Assembly (NCBI GenBank): GCA_016295665.1
Contig: JAEDKS010000056.1
Span: 1 to 13,157 of the forward strand
DNA from: Clostridia bacterium
GTDB lineage: Bacteria > Bacillota > Clostridia > Christensenellales > Aristaeellaceae
DNA length: 13,157 nucleotides
Direction of reading: 5' to 3'
Part shown: piece by piece, positions 6,261 through 13,157 of the stretch
Layout: every line of letters starts with the position of its first letter
Numbering within the stretch: the first letter of the stretch is position 1
Position numbers and translations under genes: made by a program
Notes under the pieces: model-generated
Database searches by the model: none
What the model saw: the letters and a program-made list of their open reading frames with translations, nothing else
Told to the model about the DNA's origin: nothing

Positions 6261-8492
6261 TCATGCCTCCTTCGTGATGCGCAGGGTCTCCCCCGCCGCG
6301 TGGGGCAGGCAGCGCCCGTCCCACAGGCGCAGGGTGCCGTCCCGCTGCGCCGTGATCTCCGCCTGCCAGCCCGCCTCGTCCCAGGCGATGTCCACCCGGT
6401 AGCCGCCCCGGGCCCGCAGCCCGCGCACGCTTCCCCGCGTCCACTGCTTCGGCAGGGCGGGCAGCAGCCGCAGAAAGCCCTCGTGGCTCTGCAGCAGCAT
6501 CTCCGCCATGGCGGCTGTGGCACCGAAGTTGCCGTCGATCTGGAAGGGCGGGTGGTTGTCAAACAGGTTCGGCAGCATGGAGCGCGTGAGCAGCAGGCGG
6601 ATGTTCTCGCCGCCCCGCTCCCCGTCCAGCAGCCGCGCCCACAGGCACATGATCCAGGCCCGGCTCCAGCCCGTATGCCCGCCGCCGTGGGCCAGCCGGT
6701 GCTCCAGCGTGGCCCTCGCCGCCGCGAAGGTCTCCGGGGTGGATGGGGTGATCTGGTCGGCGGGGTACAGCGCAAAGAGGTGGGAGATGTGCCGGTGCCC
6801 CGGCGCGGCCTCCCGGCAGGGACGCAGCCACTCCCGGATGCGCCCGTCCTCCACCTGCACCACGGGGAGCCGCCGCCGGAAATCCGCCCAGACCGCCGTA
6901 TCCCGCCCCAGCGCCGCGCCGCATTCCTCCAGCGCGTCCATCAGCGCCCGGAGAATCTGGCTGTCCATGGCGGCGCAGTCCGTCAGCGTCCCGTGGACGC
7001 CCGAGGGCGTCACGTACACGTTCTCCGGGGAGCAGGACGGGCTCACGGTCAGCAGCCCCTCCGGCGTCTCCTGCGCCGTGTCCAGGAAGAAGCGCCCGGC
7101 CTCCTCCATCAGCGGGTAGTTCGCCCGCAGGAAGTCCGTGTCCAGCGTGAAGCGGTAGTGCTCCGCGATGTGCAGGCACAGCCACGCCGCGCCCATGGGC
7201 CAGTAGGTGGCGGGCAGGTAGGTGTCCTGCGGGGCGCAGTCGCCCCACAGGTCGGTGTTGTGGTGAGCCACCCAGCCACCCGCGCCGTACATATCCCCGG
7301 CCACCTGCGCCCCGTGGGGGTACATCCGGTGCAGGTGCTCCATCAGCGGCAGGTGCGTCTCGCTCAGGCCGCAGCTTTCAGCGGGCCAGTAGTTCATTTC
7401 GGTGTTGATGTTGATGGTGTACTTGCTGTCCCAGGCGGGGCGGAAATCGTCGTTCCACACGCCCTGCAGGTTCGCCGGCAGGCTCCCCGGGCGGGAGCAG
7501 GACAGCAGCAGGTACCGCCCGTAGGTGAACACCAGGGCCTCCAGGTCGCAGTCCGCCTGCCCCTCCGCGTAGCGCGCAAGGCGGCGGTCGGTGGGCAGCG
7601 CGTCCAGCGCCCCGTCCTCCTCCAGCGTCAGGGTGCAGCGCGTCATGAGCGCCCGCACGTCCGACACGTGGGCGGCCCGCACCGCGTCATAGCCCGCCTG
7701 CTCCGCCGCGTCCAGCCGCGCCAGACAGACCCGCTCCGGCTCCGCCTCCCGGAAGGTGGTGGCGGCGGCGAGGAACAGATCGCACTTCTCCGGCACCAGC
7801 AGCGTGCTGCCGACGACGCGCACGCCCTCGCCCACCGCCCGGCACAGCACCGTGTAGCCCACGCCGCCGTCGCCGGTCTGCCCGGACAGGCGCAGGGTGC
7901 GGTCGTCCACCCGGTCCACCCGGGTCATGTACGCGCCCCGGCGCAGCAGCACCCGGGCCGGGAAGCCCTCGTGCCGCAGGGCGAACACCTGATGGGGATA
8001 TGACAGCAGGCACTCCCGGTGCACGGGCCGCCCCAGGCGCGTGTAGCGTACCGTATGCACCCCGTCCATGAGGCGCAGCTCCCGCCGGTAGTCCGTGACC
8101 GCCCGCTCGTAGCGGGTCATGTCCTGCCCGCGCAGGTTCCGCAGGCCGTGCAGCCCCGCCGGCACTTCCCCGTCCAGCTGCTGCAGAATCAGGTCGCAGA
8201 GAGGCTCGTAGTGGCGCTCGCCGTCGGGGGTGGCGGTCAGCGCCAGCTCCGCCAGCGCCTGCGCCTCGTCGATGCGGTCCTCCCGCAGCAGCTGACGGAT
8301 GCGGGGCAGCGCCTCCTTCGCGTCCGGGTTCACCCGGTCGCGGAAGCCGCCGTACCACACGCTGTCCTCGTTCAGGCTGATGCGCTCCAGCACCGTGCCG
8401 CCGAACACCATGGCGCCCATGCGCCCGCTGCCCAGGGGCAGGGCGTGGTTCCAGTCCGGGGCGGGGGCATCGTACCACAGTCTGTCGCTCAT
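6261..8492 (-). CDS. GH95 alpha-L-fucosidase / alpha-L-galactosidase
   Basis: This 743-aa inverting glycoside hydrolase of family 95 removes terminal alpha-L-fucose or alpha-L-galactose. The N-terminal beta-domain begins with LWYDAP and GSGRMGAMVFGG (21-32), followed by ERISLNEDSVWYGG (36-49). The (alpha/alpha)6 catalytic domain shows N361 and N363 in the NINTEMNYW block, E490 in SPSCSPENVY, and D653 in FQIDGNFGATAAMAEML. These correspond to the Asn/Asn/Glu/Asp set described for Bifidobacterium AfcA. There is no signal peptide. The ATG at 8492 overlaps the GH28 stop as ATGA, with GGAGGG about 9 nt upstream, so translation is likely coupled. In a pectin operon its targets could be fucose or galactose on rhamnogalacturonan I or II. 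Xyloglucan fragments are an alternative, but no xyloglucan enzyme is in the window. Sequence does not settle fucose versus galactose. Confidence 0.93.
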   Translation of the reverse strand: MSDRLWYDAPAPDWNHALPLGSGRMGAMVFGGTVLERISLNEDSVWYGGFRDRVNPDAKEALPRIRQLLREDRIDEAQALAELALTATPDGERHYEPLCDLILQQLDGEVPAGLHGLRNLRGQDMTRYERAVTDYRRELRLMDGVHTVRYTRLGRPVHRECLLSYPHQVFALRHEGFPARVLLRRGAYMTRVDRVDDRTLRLSGQTGDGGVGYTVLCRAVGEGVRVVGSTLLVPEKCDLFLAAATTFREAEPERVCLARLDAAEQAGYDAVRAAHVSDVRALMTRCTLTLEEDGALDALPTDRRLARYAEGQADCDLEALVFTYGRYLLLSCSRPGSLPANLQGVWNDDFRPAWDSKYTININTEMNYWPAESCGLSETHLPLMEHLHRMYPHGAQVAGDMYGAGGWVAHHNTDLWGDCAPQDTYLPATYWPMGAAWLCLHIAEHYRFTLDTDFLRANYPLMEEAGRFFLDTAQETPEGLLTVSPSCSPENVYVTPSGVHGTLTDCAAMDSQILRALMDALEECGAALGRDTAVWADFRRRLPVVQVEDGRIREWLRPCREAAPGHRHISHLFALYPADQITPSTPETFAAARATLEHRLAHGGGHTGWSRAWIMCLWARLLDGERGGENIRLLLTRSMLPNLFDNHPPFQIDGNFGATAAMAEMLLQSHEGFLRLLPALPKQWTRGSVRGLRARGGYRVDIAWDEAGWQAEITAQRDGTLRLWDGRCLPHAAGETLRITKEA

Positions 8493-9760
8493 GTCTCCTG
8501 TCCCTCCAGATGCACGCTGTCGTCCACGTCCAGCCACGCGCCCGACACGCCCTTCACCCGCACGCCGCGCAGGTCAACGCCCCGGGCGTTGCGCAGGAAG
8601 AAGCCAGCGGCACGCATCTCCGGGCAGCCGTCCATCATGGCGGGGTAGCCGGCGGGGCCGTCCGGGGTCATCTCCACGGTCACGTCCCGCAGGGTGACGC
8701 CCTCCACGGGCATCTCCGCCAGGCCGTAGAAGAAGCCGGCACAGGCCGTGCACCGCCGCGCCCGCACGCCGCTGATGGACACGTCCCGCAGGGCGGGGGT
8801 GGTGCCGTCCACCGGCTGGGGCGCCTTGTCCCACACCCGGCGCAGCTTGCCGTCCGCGCCGCAGAAGTAGTACATGTTGAACACGAAGGGGCACATGACC
8901 TCCTCCATGACCAGATTGTTCAGCTGAATGCCCTCCACCGTGCCGCCCCGGCCCCGGCGGGTCTTGAGGCGCACGCCCCGGTCGGTCTGGTAGAACACAC
9001 AGGAGGACACCGCCACGTTCCGGATGTCGCCGCTCATCTCGCTCCCCAGCACCACGCCGCCGTGCCCGTGCAGGAAGTGGCAGTTCGTGATGAGAATCCG
9101 CTCGGAGGGCTGCCGGTTCGCGGTCTGTTCCGTGCCGGACTTGATGGCGATGCAGTCATCGCCCACGTCGATGGTGCAGTCGCTGATGCGCACGTCCTGG
9201 CAGCTGTCCGGGTCGATGCCGTCGGTATTGGGGGAATCGGCAGGGTTCAGGATGCTCAGCCCCCGCAGCGTCACCTTCCGGCAGCGCAGGGGATGCACCG
9301 TCCAGGCCGGAGAGTTGGTCAGCGTCACGTTCTCCAGCGTCACCCGCTCACAGTCCGAGAAGCACACCAGATAGGGGCGCCCGTTCGGGTTCTCCCCCGC
9401 CCGGTGGCGGCGCCACCAGGCCGCGCCCTGTCCATCCAGGGTGCCGAAGCCCGTGACGGTCACGTTCCGCGCCCCCGCCGCCCACAGGCAGGGATGGGGC
9501 AGCTCGCCCGCCACGCCCTCAAACTCCAGCTCCACCAGCGGGAAGGCCGCCGGGTCGTCATGGAAGCGCAGCACCGCGCCGCTCTCCACGCACAGGGTCA
9601 TGTCATCATAGAGCCGGATGGGCCCCGTGGGATAGACGCCCGGGGGCACCTGCAGCACCCCGCCGCCCTCCCGGCGCATATCGCCGATGGCCCGGGCAAA
9701 GGCGCCCGTCCAGTCCAGCCCCTGCGCCGACCATGCCTCGTAATCACGGATGTTCCTCAT
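8489..9760 (-). CDS. GH28 polygalacturonase (probably exo-acting, intracellular)
   Basis: This 423-aa beta-helix glycosidase of family 28 cleaves alpha-1,4-galacturonosyl bonds by inversion. The four hallmark motifs are present in order: NTDGID (178-183), GDDCIAIKSG (200-209), GHGG (232-235) and R264-L-K266. The expected catalytic aspartates are D180, D201 and D202, with H233 nearby. GSEMSGDIRNV after GHGG resembles the exo-type bacterial enzymes, so release of galacturonate from chain ends is more likely than random endo cleavage (inference). A rhamnogalacturonan hydrolase cannot be excluded. No signal peptide is seen, in line with action on imported oligomers. The ATG at 9760 has AAGGGAG 8 nt upstream. 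In the present sequence the preceding lipoprotein frame runs 17 nt into this gene, but with its frame restored it would stop 21 nt before. Confidence 0.94.
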   Translation of the reverse strand: MRNIRDYEAWSAQGLDWTGAFARAIGDMRREGGGVLQVPPGVYPTGPIRLYDDMTLCVESGAVLRFHDDPAAFPLVELEFEGVAGELPHPCLWAAGARNVTVTGFGTLDGQGAAWWRRHRAGENPNGRPYLVCFSDCERVTLENVTLTNSPAWTVHPLRCRKVTLRGLSILNPADSPNTDGIDPDSCQDVRISDCTIDVGDDCIAIKSGTEQTANRQPSERILITNCHFLHGHGGVVLGSEMSGDIRNVAVSSCVFYQTDRGVRLKTRRGRGGTVEGIQLNNLVMEEVMCPFVFNMYYFCGADGKLRRVWDKAPQPVDGTTPALRDVSISGVRARRCTACAGFFYGLAEMPVEGVTLRDVTVEMTPDGPAGYPAMMDGCPEMRAAGFFLRNARGVDLRGVRVKGVSGAWLDVDDSVHLEGQET

Positions 9761-11306
9761 CTTGTCCGCTCCCTTCCGCGCTCATCGCGCCTGGTAGGCC
9801 TCGTAGGCCCGCCGGTAGATCTCCAGTGCCTTCCCCCACGCCCATACGCTCCAGCTGCGCCACGAAGGTGTCGAAGCTGCTCAGGGGCTCCTCGCCGGAG
9901 ATGAACTTCAGCTCCATCTCAGTCAGGTAGGTGCTGACATCCTCCATCACGCTGTCGCAGAAGGCCTTGTCCTCCGCGCTCAGGGTGATGGCCCGGGGAT
10001 AGATCAGCGCCGTGGACGCGTCCGCCCAGGTCTCCTCCGCCACCAGCTGATCCTCCGGGTAGGTGGCGAGCACCACGTTCTCGCCGTCGTACTTGGGGAA
10101 GGAGGTATGCCCGATGGCGTAGTGGTGCAGGGTCAGGTAGCCGTCCTCCGCCACCGTCAGGGCGTAGTCGGTCAGCTGCTTCCTGCCGTCCACCACCTCG
10201 TAGGTCTCCCCCTCGATGCCCCAGGTCACCAGTGCGGAGCCCTCCTCGGAGTACATGTAGTCAATGAAGCGCACCGCGGAGACGGGATCCTTGCAGGCCG
10301 AGGTGATGACCGTGACCGGCAGGGCCATGTGGGTGGCGGCCTCACCCCGGGGGGTGTAGCGCACGCCCTGCCCGTTCTGGGGCCAGGGCGCCGCCACCAG
10401 CGCCGCCCCCGCGTCGTTCTCCTGCATCCGGGGCAGGTAGTACCGCCAGGCGTTGTCCAGCCCGCAGAAGGCGCCGGTCAGGCCGTTGACGATGTTCTCC
10501 GTCTTCCAGGCGTCGGAGTGGATGAGACAGTTGCTGCCCAGCAGCCCCTCGGTGTACCACTTGTGCATGGTCTCCAGATACGCCTTGTACTCCTGCTCCA
10601 TGGGCCCGAAGGCCACGGTGCCGTCCGGCTTGATGCAGAAGGTGTTCAGCACCCCGAAGGCCGGCGCGAAGTACGGCAGGCCCCAGCCGTCGAAGGGAAT
10701 CTCGTCCATGTAGTCGTTGCCGTTGGGGTCCCGGTTGCGGAAGGCGCAGAGCACCTCGTACCAGTCGTCAATGGTCTGCGGCACCGGCAGACCCAGCTTG
10801 TCCAGCCAGTCCTGACGGATAATCAGGCCGCTGTAGCTCCTGCGGCAGACGTCCTCCACCGTCAGCAGCGGGTTGATGGACGGGAAGTAGAACAGCCTGC
10901 CGTCCGCCGTCTCCACCTCCCGCCGCAGCTCCGGGCGCTCCTCGTAGAGGCGGGTCAGGTTCGGGGCATACTGGGCGATCAGGTCGGTCAGGTCGATGAT
11001 CGTCCCCTCCTCGAACATCCGGTCGGTGCTGGCGGAGTAGTCCCACATGATGACATCCGGCAGCTTCCCGGAGGCGACCATCATCTTGTAGGCGTCCTCG
11101 CTGTTGTCCGGCGGGGACTGGAACACCACGTCCACGCCGGTGGCGTCCTCGATGCGCGCGATGCCCTTCAGGCTGTTGTAGAGCGCCACGTCCTCGGTGA
11201 GAAGATACCAGCTGATCTGCACCCGCGCCTCCTGCCCGTCCCCCGCGCACCCGCCCAGCACCAGCAGGGTCAGGACGAGCAGCGCCGCCAAAGCCCGTCT
11301 TTTCAT
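9744..11306 (-). CDS. Extracellular solute-binding lipoprotein, C-terminus frameshifted
   Basis: This is the substrate-binding component of an ABC sugar importer and the first gene of the pectin operon. The start at 11306 follows GGGAG with 7-nt spacing and opens a lipoprotein signal: MKRR, a hydrophobic stretch, then LGGC with the lipidated cysteine at C20. DPNGN..MDEIPF (193-205) matches the EF-hand-like calcium loop of the alginate-binding AlgQ proteins (D193, N195, N197, D201, E202). It is a paralogue of the gene upstream along most of its length. After V490 the frame departs from the paralogue. If one G of the run at 9833-9837 were absent, the reading would continue as GKALEIYRRAYEAYQAR and stop at 9782, matching the paralogue's end. 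As written it reads 30 unrelated residues and overlaps the GH28 start. Either an assembly error or a real mutation; most of the protein is intact. Confidence 0.88.
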   Translation of the reverse strand: MKRRALAALLVLTLLVLGGCAGDGQEARVQISWYLLTEDVALYNSLKGIARIEDATGVDVVFQSPPDNSEDAYKMMVASGKLPDVIMWDYSASTDRMFEEGTIIDLTDLIAQYAPNLTRLYEERPELRREVETADGRLFYFPSINPLLTVEDVCRRSYSGLIIRQDWLDKLGLPVPQTIDDWYEVLCAFRNRDPNGNDYMDEIPFDGWGLPYFAPAFGVLNTFCIKPDGTVAFGPMEQEYKAYLETMHKWYTEGLLGSNCLIHSDAWKTENIVNGLTGAFCGLDNAWRYYLPRMQENDAGAALVAAPWPQNGQGVRYTPRGEAATHMALPVTVITSACKDPVSAVRFIDYMYSEEGSALVTWGIEGETYEVVDGRKQLTDYALTVAEDGYLTLHHYAIGHTSFPKYDGENVVLATYPEDQLVAEETWADASTALIYPRAITLSAEDKAFCDSVMEDVSTYLTEMELKFISGEEPLSSFDTFVAQLERMGVGEGTGDLPAGLRGLPGAMSAEGSGQDEEHP

Positions 11307-11337
11307 AGGTACACTCCCTCTGTTCATTTCCATGCTC

Positions 11338-11363
11338 TGGTACATACCTGTCGTCATGTACCA
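11338..11363. promoter_or_regulatory. Inverted repeat at the operon transcription start (candidate operator)
   Basis: TGGTACAT (11338-11345) and ATGTACCA (11356-11363) are perfect 8-bp arms separated by 10 bp. The repeat begins within a few bases of the -10 box of the pectin operon promoter and covers the expected start near 11359. That position suits a repressor such as a LacI- or GntR-type regulator, or an mRNA 5' hairpin. No regulator gene is in the window. Confidence 0.55.
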
Positions 11364-11365
11364 TG

Positions 11366-11394
11366 ATTATACCATATCCACAGGCATATGCCAA
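11366..11394 (-). promoter_or_regulatory. Pectin operon promoter (-35 TTGGCA, 17 bp, -10 TATAAT)
   Basis: On the minus strand TTGGCA (11394-11389) is followed by 17 bp and a perfect TATAAT (11371-11366), with a predicted start near 11359. It lies after the terminator of the upstream binding-protein gene, so the six-gene operon can be expressed separately from it. A perfect palindrome, GGCATATGCC (11383-11392), overlaps the -35 box. Confidence 0.82.
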
Positions 11395-11416
11395 AGCCCC
11401 GCGCAGATTTTTTCAG

Positions 11417-11449
11417 AAAAGGGGGGCCGCCGGGAAACGGCGGCCCCCC
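11417..11449 (-). terminator. Strong intrinsic terminator after the first binding-protein gene
   Basis: On the minus strand GGGGGGCCGCCG (11449-11438) and CGGCGGCCCCCC (11432-11421) form a perfect 12-bp stem with a 5-nt loop, followed by TTTT (11420-11417). It lies 41 nt after the stop codon. Such a stable hairpin would also protect the 3' end of an abundant binding-protein mRNA. The T-tract is short, so some read-through into the operon is possible. Confidence 0.88.
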
Positions 11450-11490
11450 GCCCGCACGCCTCAGCGTGCCGGCATCGCATCGCTTATGAA

Positions 11491-13110
11491 TCAGTTGCCG
11501 CGGGCGTTGAAGTTGTCGTAGGCCTGCTGATACAGCGCGATCAGCTCCTCGATGCCCATCTTCTGCAGGGTGTCCATGTAGGTGTCGAAGTTGGTCAGGG
11601 GCTCGACACCGGTGATGAACTTGTAGGTCATCTCGGAGATGTAGGTGTTCATGTTCTCGATCTCAGCCACGGCCTTCTGGGCGTCGGTGCTCAGCACGAT
11701 GGCAGAGGGATACTCCAGCGCATTGCTGGCCTCGGCCCACATCATGGCGGAGTTCACGTAGTTCTCCTCGCGGGTGGCAGCCAGGTAGTCGGCGGCGCCC
11801 CAGCGCGGGAAGGAGACGTGGCTCATGGCATAGCGGTACTTGTTGGCGAAGGCGCCGTCGTAGAAGTTCTCGGTCATCTGGTTGGCCCACTCGGTCTCGT
11901 GCTTCACGCCGTTCTCATCCACGGTGTAGGTGCCGTGACCCTGCGTCCACTCGGGGTTGATCGGGTCGCCCTCGAGGGTGCCCCAGGTGGTGCAGTTGGT
12001 GCCTTCCTCGGTGTACATGGTGTCGATCAGACGGGCAGCGGCCTCCACGTTCTTGCAGTCCACGGAGATGACGGCGCTGTAGCGGTCGCCATAGCCCATG
12101 CCGTAGTCGTCAGCGTAGATGTTGCCGGCGGCGTCCTTGGGCCACTGCACAGCCACGAAGTCCGCGTTGGGGTTCTTTTCCAGCACCTGGGGCAGACGCT
12201 GCTCCCAGTAGTTGGACAGGCCCTTCCAGGAGCCGGCCAGGTCAGCGTAGATGTTGGGGTCGGAGGAGTCGGCGGGCGCGCCGGTCTCATCCGCGAACAC
12301 GTTCTGGATCAGGCCCTCGGCGTACCACTTGGCCATGGTCTCCAGATAGGCCTTGTAGTTCTCGGTGTACTGACCGTAGCCAACCTTGCCGGTCTCGGGG
12401 TTCACATACACGCCATTCTGGATGTCGAAGGCGGGCATGAACAGGTTCAGGCCAGCGGAGCCGGCGTCGAAGGGGATCTCGTCCGCCTCGCCGTTGCCGT
12501 TGGGATCGCCATCCTTGAACAGGGTCAGCACGTCGTACCACTCATCAATGGTGGTAGGCACCTCGGCGCCCACGTTGTCCAGCCAGTCCTGACGCATCAT
12601 CAGGCCCCACCAGGTCACGGCGACCTTCTCCAGGTTGCTGTTCAGGGGGTTGATGACGGTGAAGTACAGATAGCGGCCCTCGTCGTCCATCAGGGTCTTG
12701 GCGACCTGAGGATTGTCCTCCAGCAGCTTCTTGTAGTTGGGCATGTACTGGTCGATGACATCATTCAGCTCGATGATGATGCCGTCGGCATACATCTGGG
12801 ACACGCCGCCGGTGTAGTCATTGTTGTGCTGCCACTGGATGATGTCCGGGTACTTGCCGCTGGCCATCATCGCCAGGTACTGGGCGTTGATCTCATCGCC
12901 GGAGCCGCAGACCACGGTCCAGTCGATGTTCACGCCCGCCATCTGCTGAATCTTCAGCAGGCCGACCAGGCCGGGGTAGATGTAGGGCTCGTACTCGGCG
13001 GTGCCGCCGCGAACGTAGTAGGTCACGGTGGGGACCTCGTCCGCCATCGCGGGCGCAGCCAGTGCCATCAGCATGGTCAGCGCGAGCAGGGTAGCCAGGA
13101 ACTTCTTCAT
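11491..13110 (-). CDS. Extracellular solute-binding protein with a type I signal peptide
   Basis: A 539-aa ABC-importer substrate-binding protein. The signal peptide has MKK, a hydrophobic core and an AxA site with predicted cleavage after A23 (AMA|DEV). There is no lipobox cysteine, unlike its paralogue downstream. GDPNGNGEADEIPF (201-214) matches the EF-hand-like calcium loop of AlgQ alginate-binding proteins (D202, N204, N206, D210, E211). Other shared blocks are MRQDWLD, ENYKAYLETMAKWY, YTEEGT and GVEPLTNFDTYM. An acidic oligosaccharide, here from pectin, is the likely ligand (inference). The ATG follows AAAGGAGG with 7-nt spacing. It has few arginines and less extreme third-position GC than the enzyme genes, as expected for a highly expressed gene. 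A GC-rich terminator follows. Its promoter and the permease genes are not in the window. Confidence 0.93.
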   Translation of the reverse strand: MKKFLATLLALTMLMALAAPAMADEVPTVTYYVRGGTAEYEPYIYPGLVGLLKIQQMAGVNIDWTVVCGSGDEINAQYLAMMASGKYPDIIQWQHNNDYTGGVSQMYADGIIIELNDVIDQYMPNYKKLLEDNPQVAKTLMDDEGRYLYFTVINPLNSNLEKVAVTWWGLMMRQDWLDNVGAEVPTTIDEWYDVLTLFKDGDPNGNGEADEIPFDAGSAGLNLFMPAFDIQNGVYVNPETGKVGYGQYTENYKAYLETMAKWYAEGLIQNVFADETGAPADSSDPNIYADLAGSWKGLSNYWEQRLPQVLEKNPNADFVAVQWPKDAAGNIYADDYGMGYGDRYSAVISVDCKNVEAAARLIDTMYTEEGTNCTTWGTLEGDPINPEWTQGHGTYTVDENGVKHETEWANQMTENFYDGAFANKYRYAMSHVSFPRWGAADYLAATREENYVNSAMMWAEASNALEYPSAIVLSTDAQKAVAEIENMNTYISEMTYKFITGVEPLTNFDTYMDTLQKMGIEELIALYQQAYDNFNARGN

Positions 13111-13130
13111 GGGATGACCTCCTTTTTCTG

Positions 13131-13144
13131 GGGGGTTGACCCCC
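13131..13144. repeat. Short G/C inverted repeat upstream of the first binding-protein gene
   Basis: GGGGG and CCCCC flank TTGA, forming a possible 5-bp hairpin about 20 nt upstream of the ATG at 13110 and just before the AAAGGAGG ribosome binding site. It may be a leader hairpin or the end of an upstream terminator. The window ends too soon to tell. Confidence 0.3.
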
Positions 13145-13157
13145 TATGTTCAACAGC

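Noticed and set aside
4292..8003. Very long plus-strand open frames opposite the CE8, SGNH and GH95 genes (up to 661 codons)
   Set aside because: They lie antisense to genes with complete catalytic motifs and are rich in Arg, His, Pro, Gln and Ala, as expected from GC-rich antisense frames. They show no recognisable domain.
11307..11357. An upstream ATG for the binding lipoprotein (MTTGMYQSMEMN...)
   Set aside because: It would place a polar segment before the lipoprotein signal and lies in the inverted repeat at the promoter start. The ATG at 11306 has GGGAG at 7 nt and opens directly into the signal peptide.
1..13157. CRISPR arrays, tRNA or rRNA genes, transposases, phage genes, T-box or known riboswitch folds
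   Set aside because: No regularly spaced repeats, tRNA-like folds, integrase or transposase motifs, or recognisable riboswitch cores were seen; the intergenic gaps are short and explained by promoters, terminators and the SRP RNA.

Overview
The window is visibly GC-rich bacterial DNA, and every gene I can support lies on the minus strand, so transcription runs from high to low coordinates. A Gram-positive, Clostridia-like (Bacillota) carbohydrate-using bacterium fits best. The reasons are strong AAGGAGG-type ribosome binding sites, canonical TTGACA/TATAAT-like promoters with 17-bp spacers, a short SRP RNA, long ABC-importer solute-binding proteins of the type common in Clostridia and Paenibacillus, and pectin enzymes without signal peptides. 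Placement below class level would be a guess.

Layout in transcription order. (1) 13110-11491: secreted solute-binding protein, closed by a strong GC-rich terminator. (2) 11394-11338: a promoter with an inverted repeat at the expected transcription start. (3) 11306-2790: a tight six-gene pectin operon. It holds a second solute-binding lipoprotein (frameshifted near its C-terminus), a GH28 polygalacturonase, a GH95 alpha-L-fucosidase/galactosidase, an SGNH (CE12-like) acetylesterase, a CE8 pectin methylesterase fused to a degenerate SGNH domain, and a beta-lactamase-fold serine hydrolase. Several of its genes overlap or lie within 30 nt of each other. A bidirectional hairpin terminator ends it. 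(4) 2676-1807: an EamA/DMT-family transporter. (5) 1729-797: cysteine synthase with its own promoter and terminator. (6) 712-615: SRP RNA with its own promoter. (7) 462-1: the N-terminal third or so of glyA with its own promoter, running off the window.

Reading of the system (inference): the solute-binding proteins capture acidic pectin oligosaccharides outside the cell for an ABC importer whose permeases are not in this window. The cytoplasmic enzymes then remove methyl esters (CE8), acetyl esters (CE12 and perhaps the serine hydrolase), terminal L-fucose or L-galactose (GH95) and galacturonate (GH28). cysK, glyA and the SRP RNA are housekeeping genes with separate promoters.

The most interesting points are the methylesterase fused to a catalytically dead copy of its neighbour's SGNH domain, the one-base frameshift in the lipoprotein gene found by comparison with its tandem paralogue, the pairing of one lipid-anchored and one apparently unanchored binding protein with AlgQ-like calcium loops, and a cysK terminator whose T-tract doubles as the -35 box of the SRP RNA promoter. 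I found no CRISPR array, tRNA, rRNA, insertion sequence or known riboswitch.
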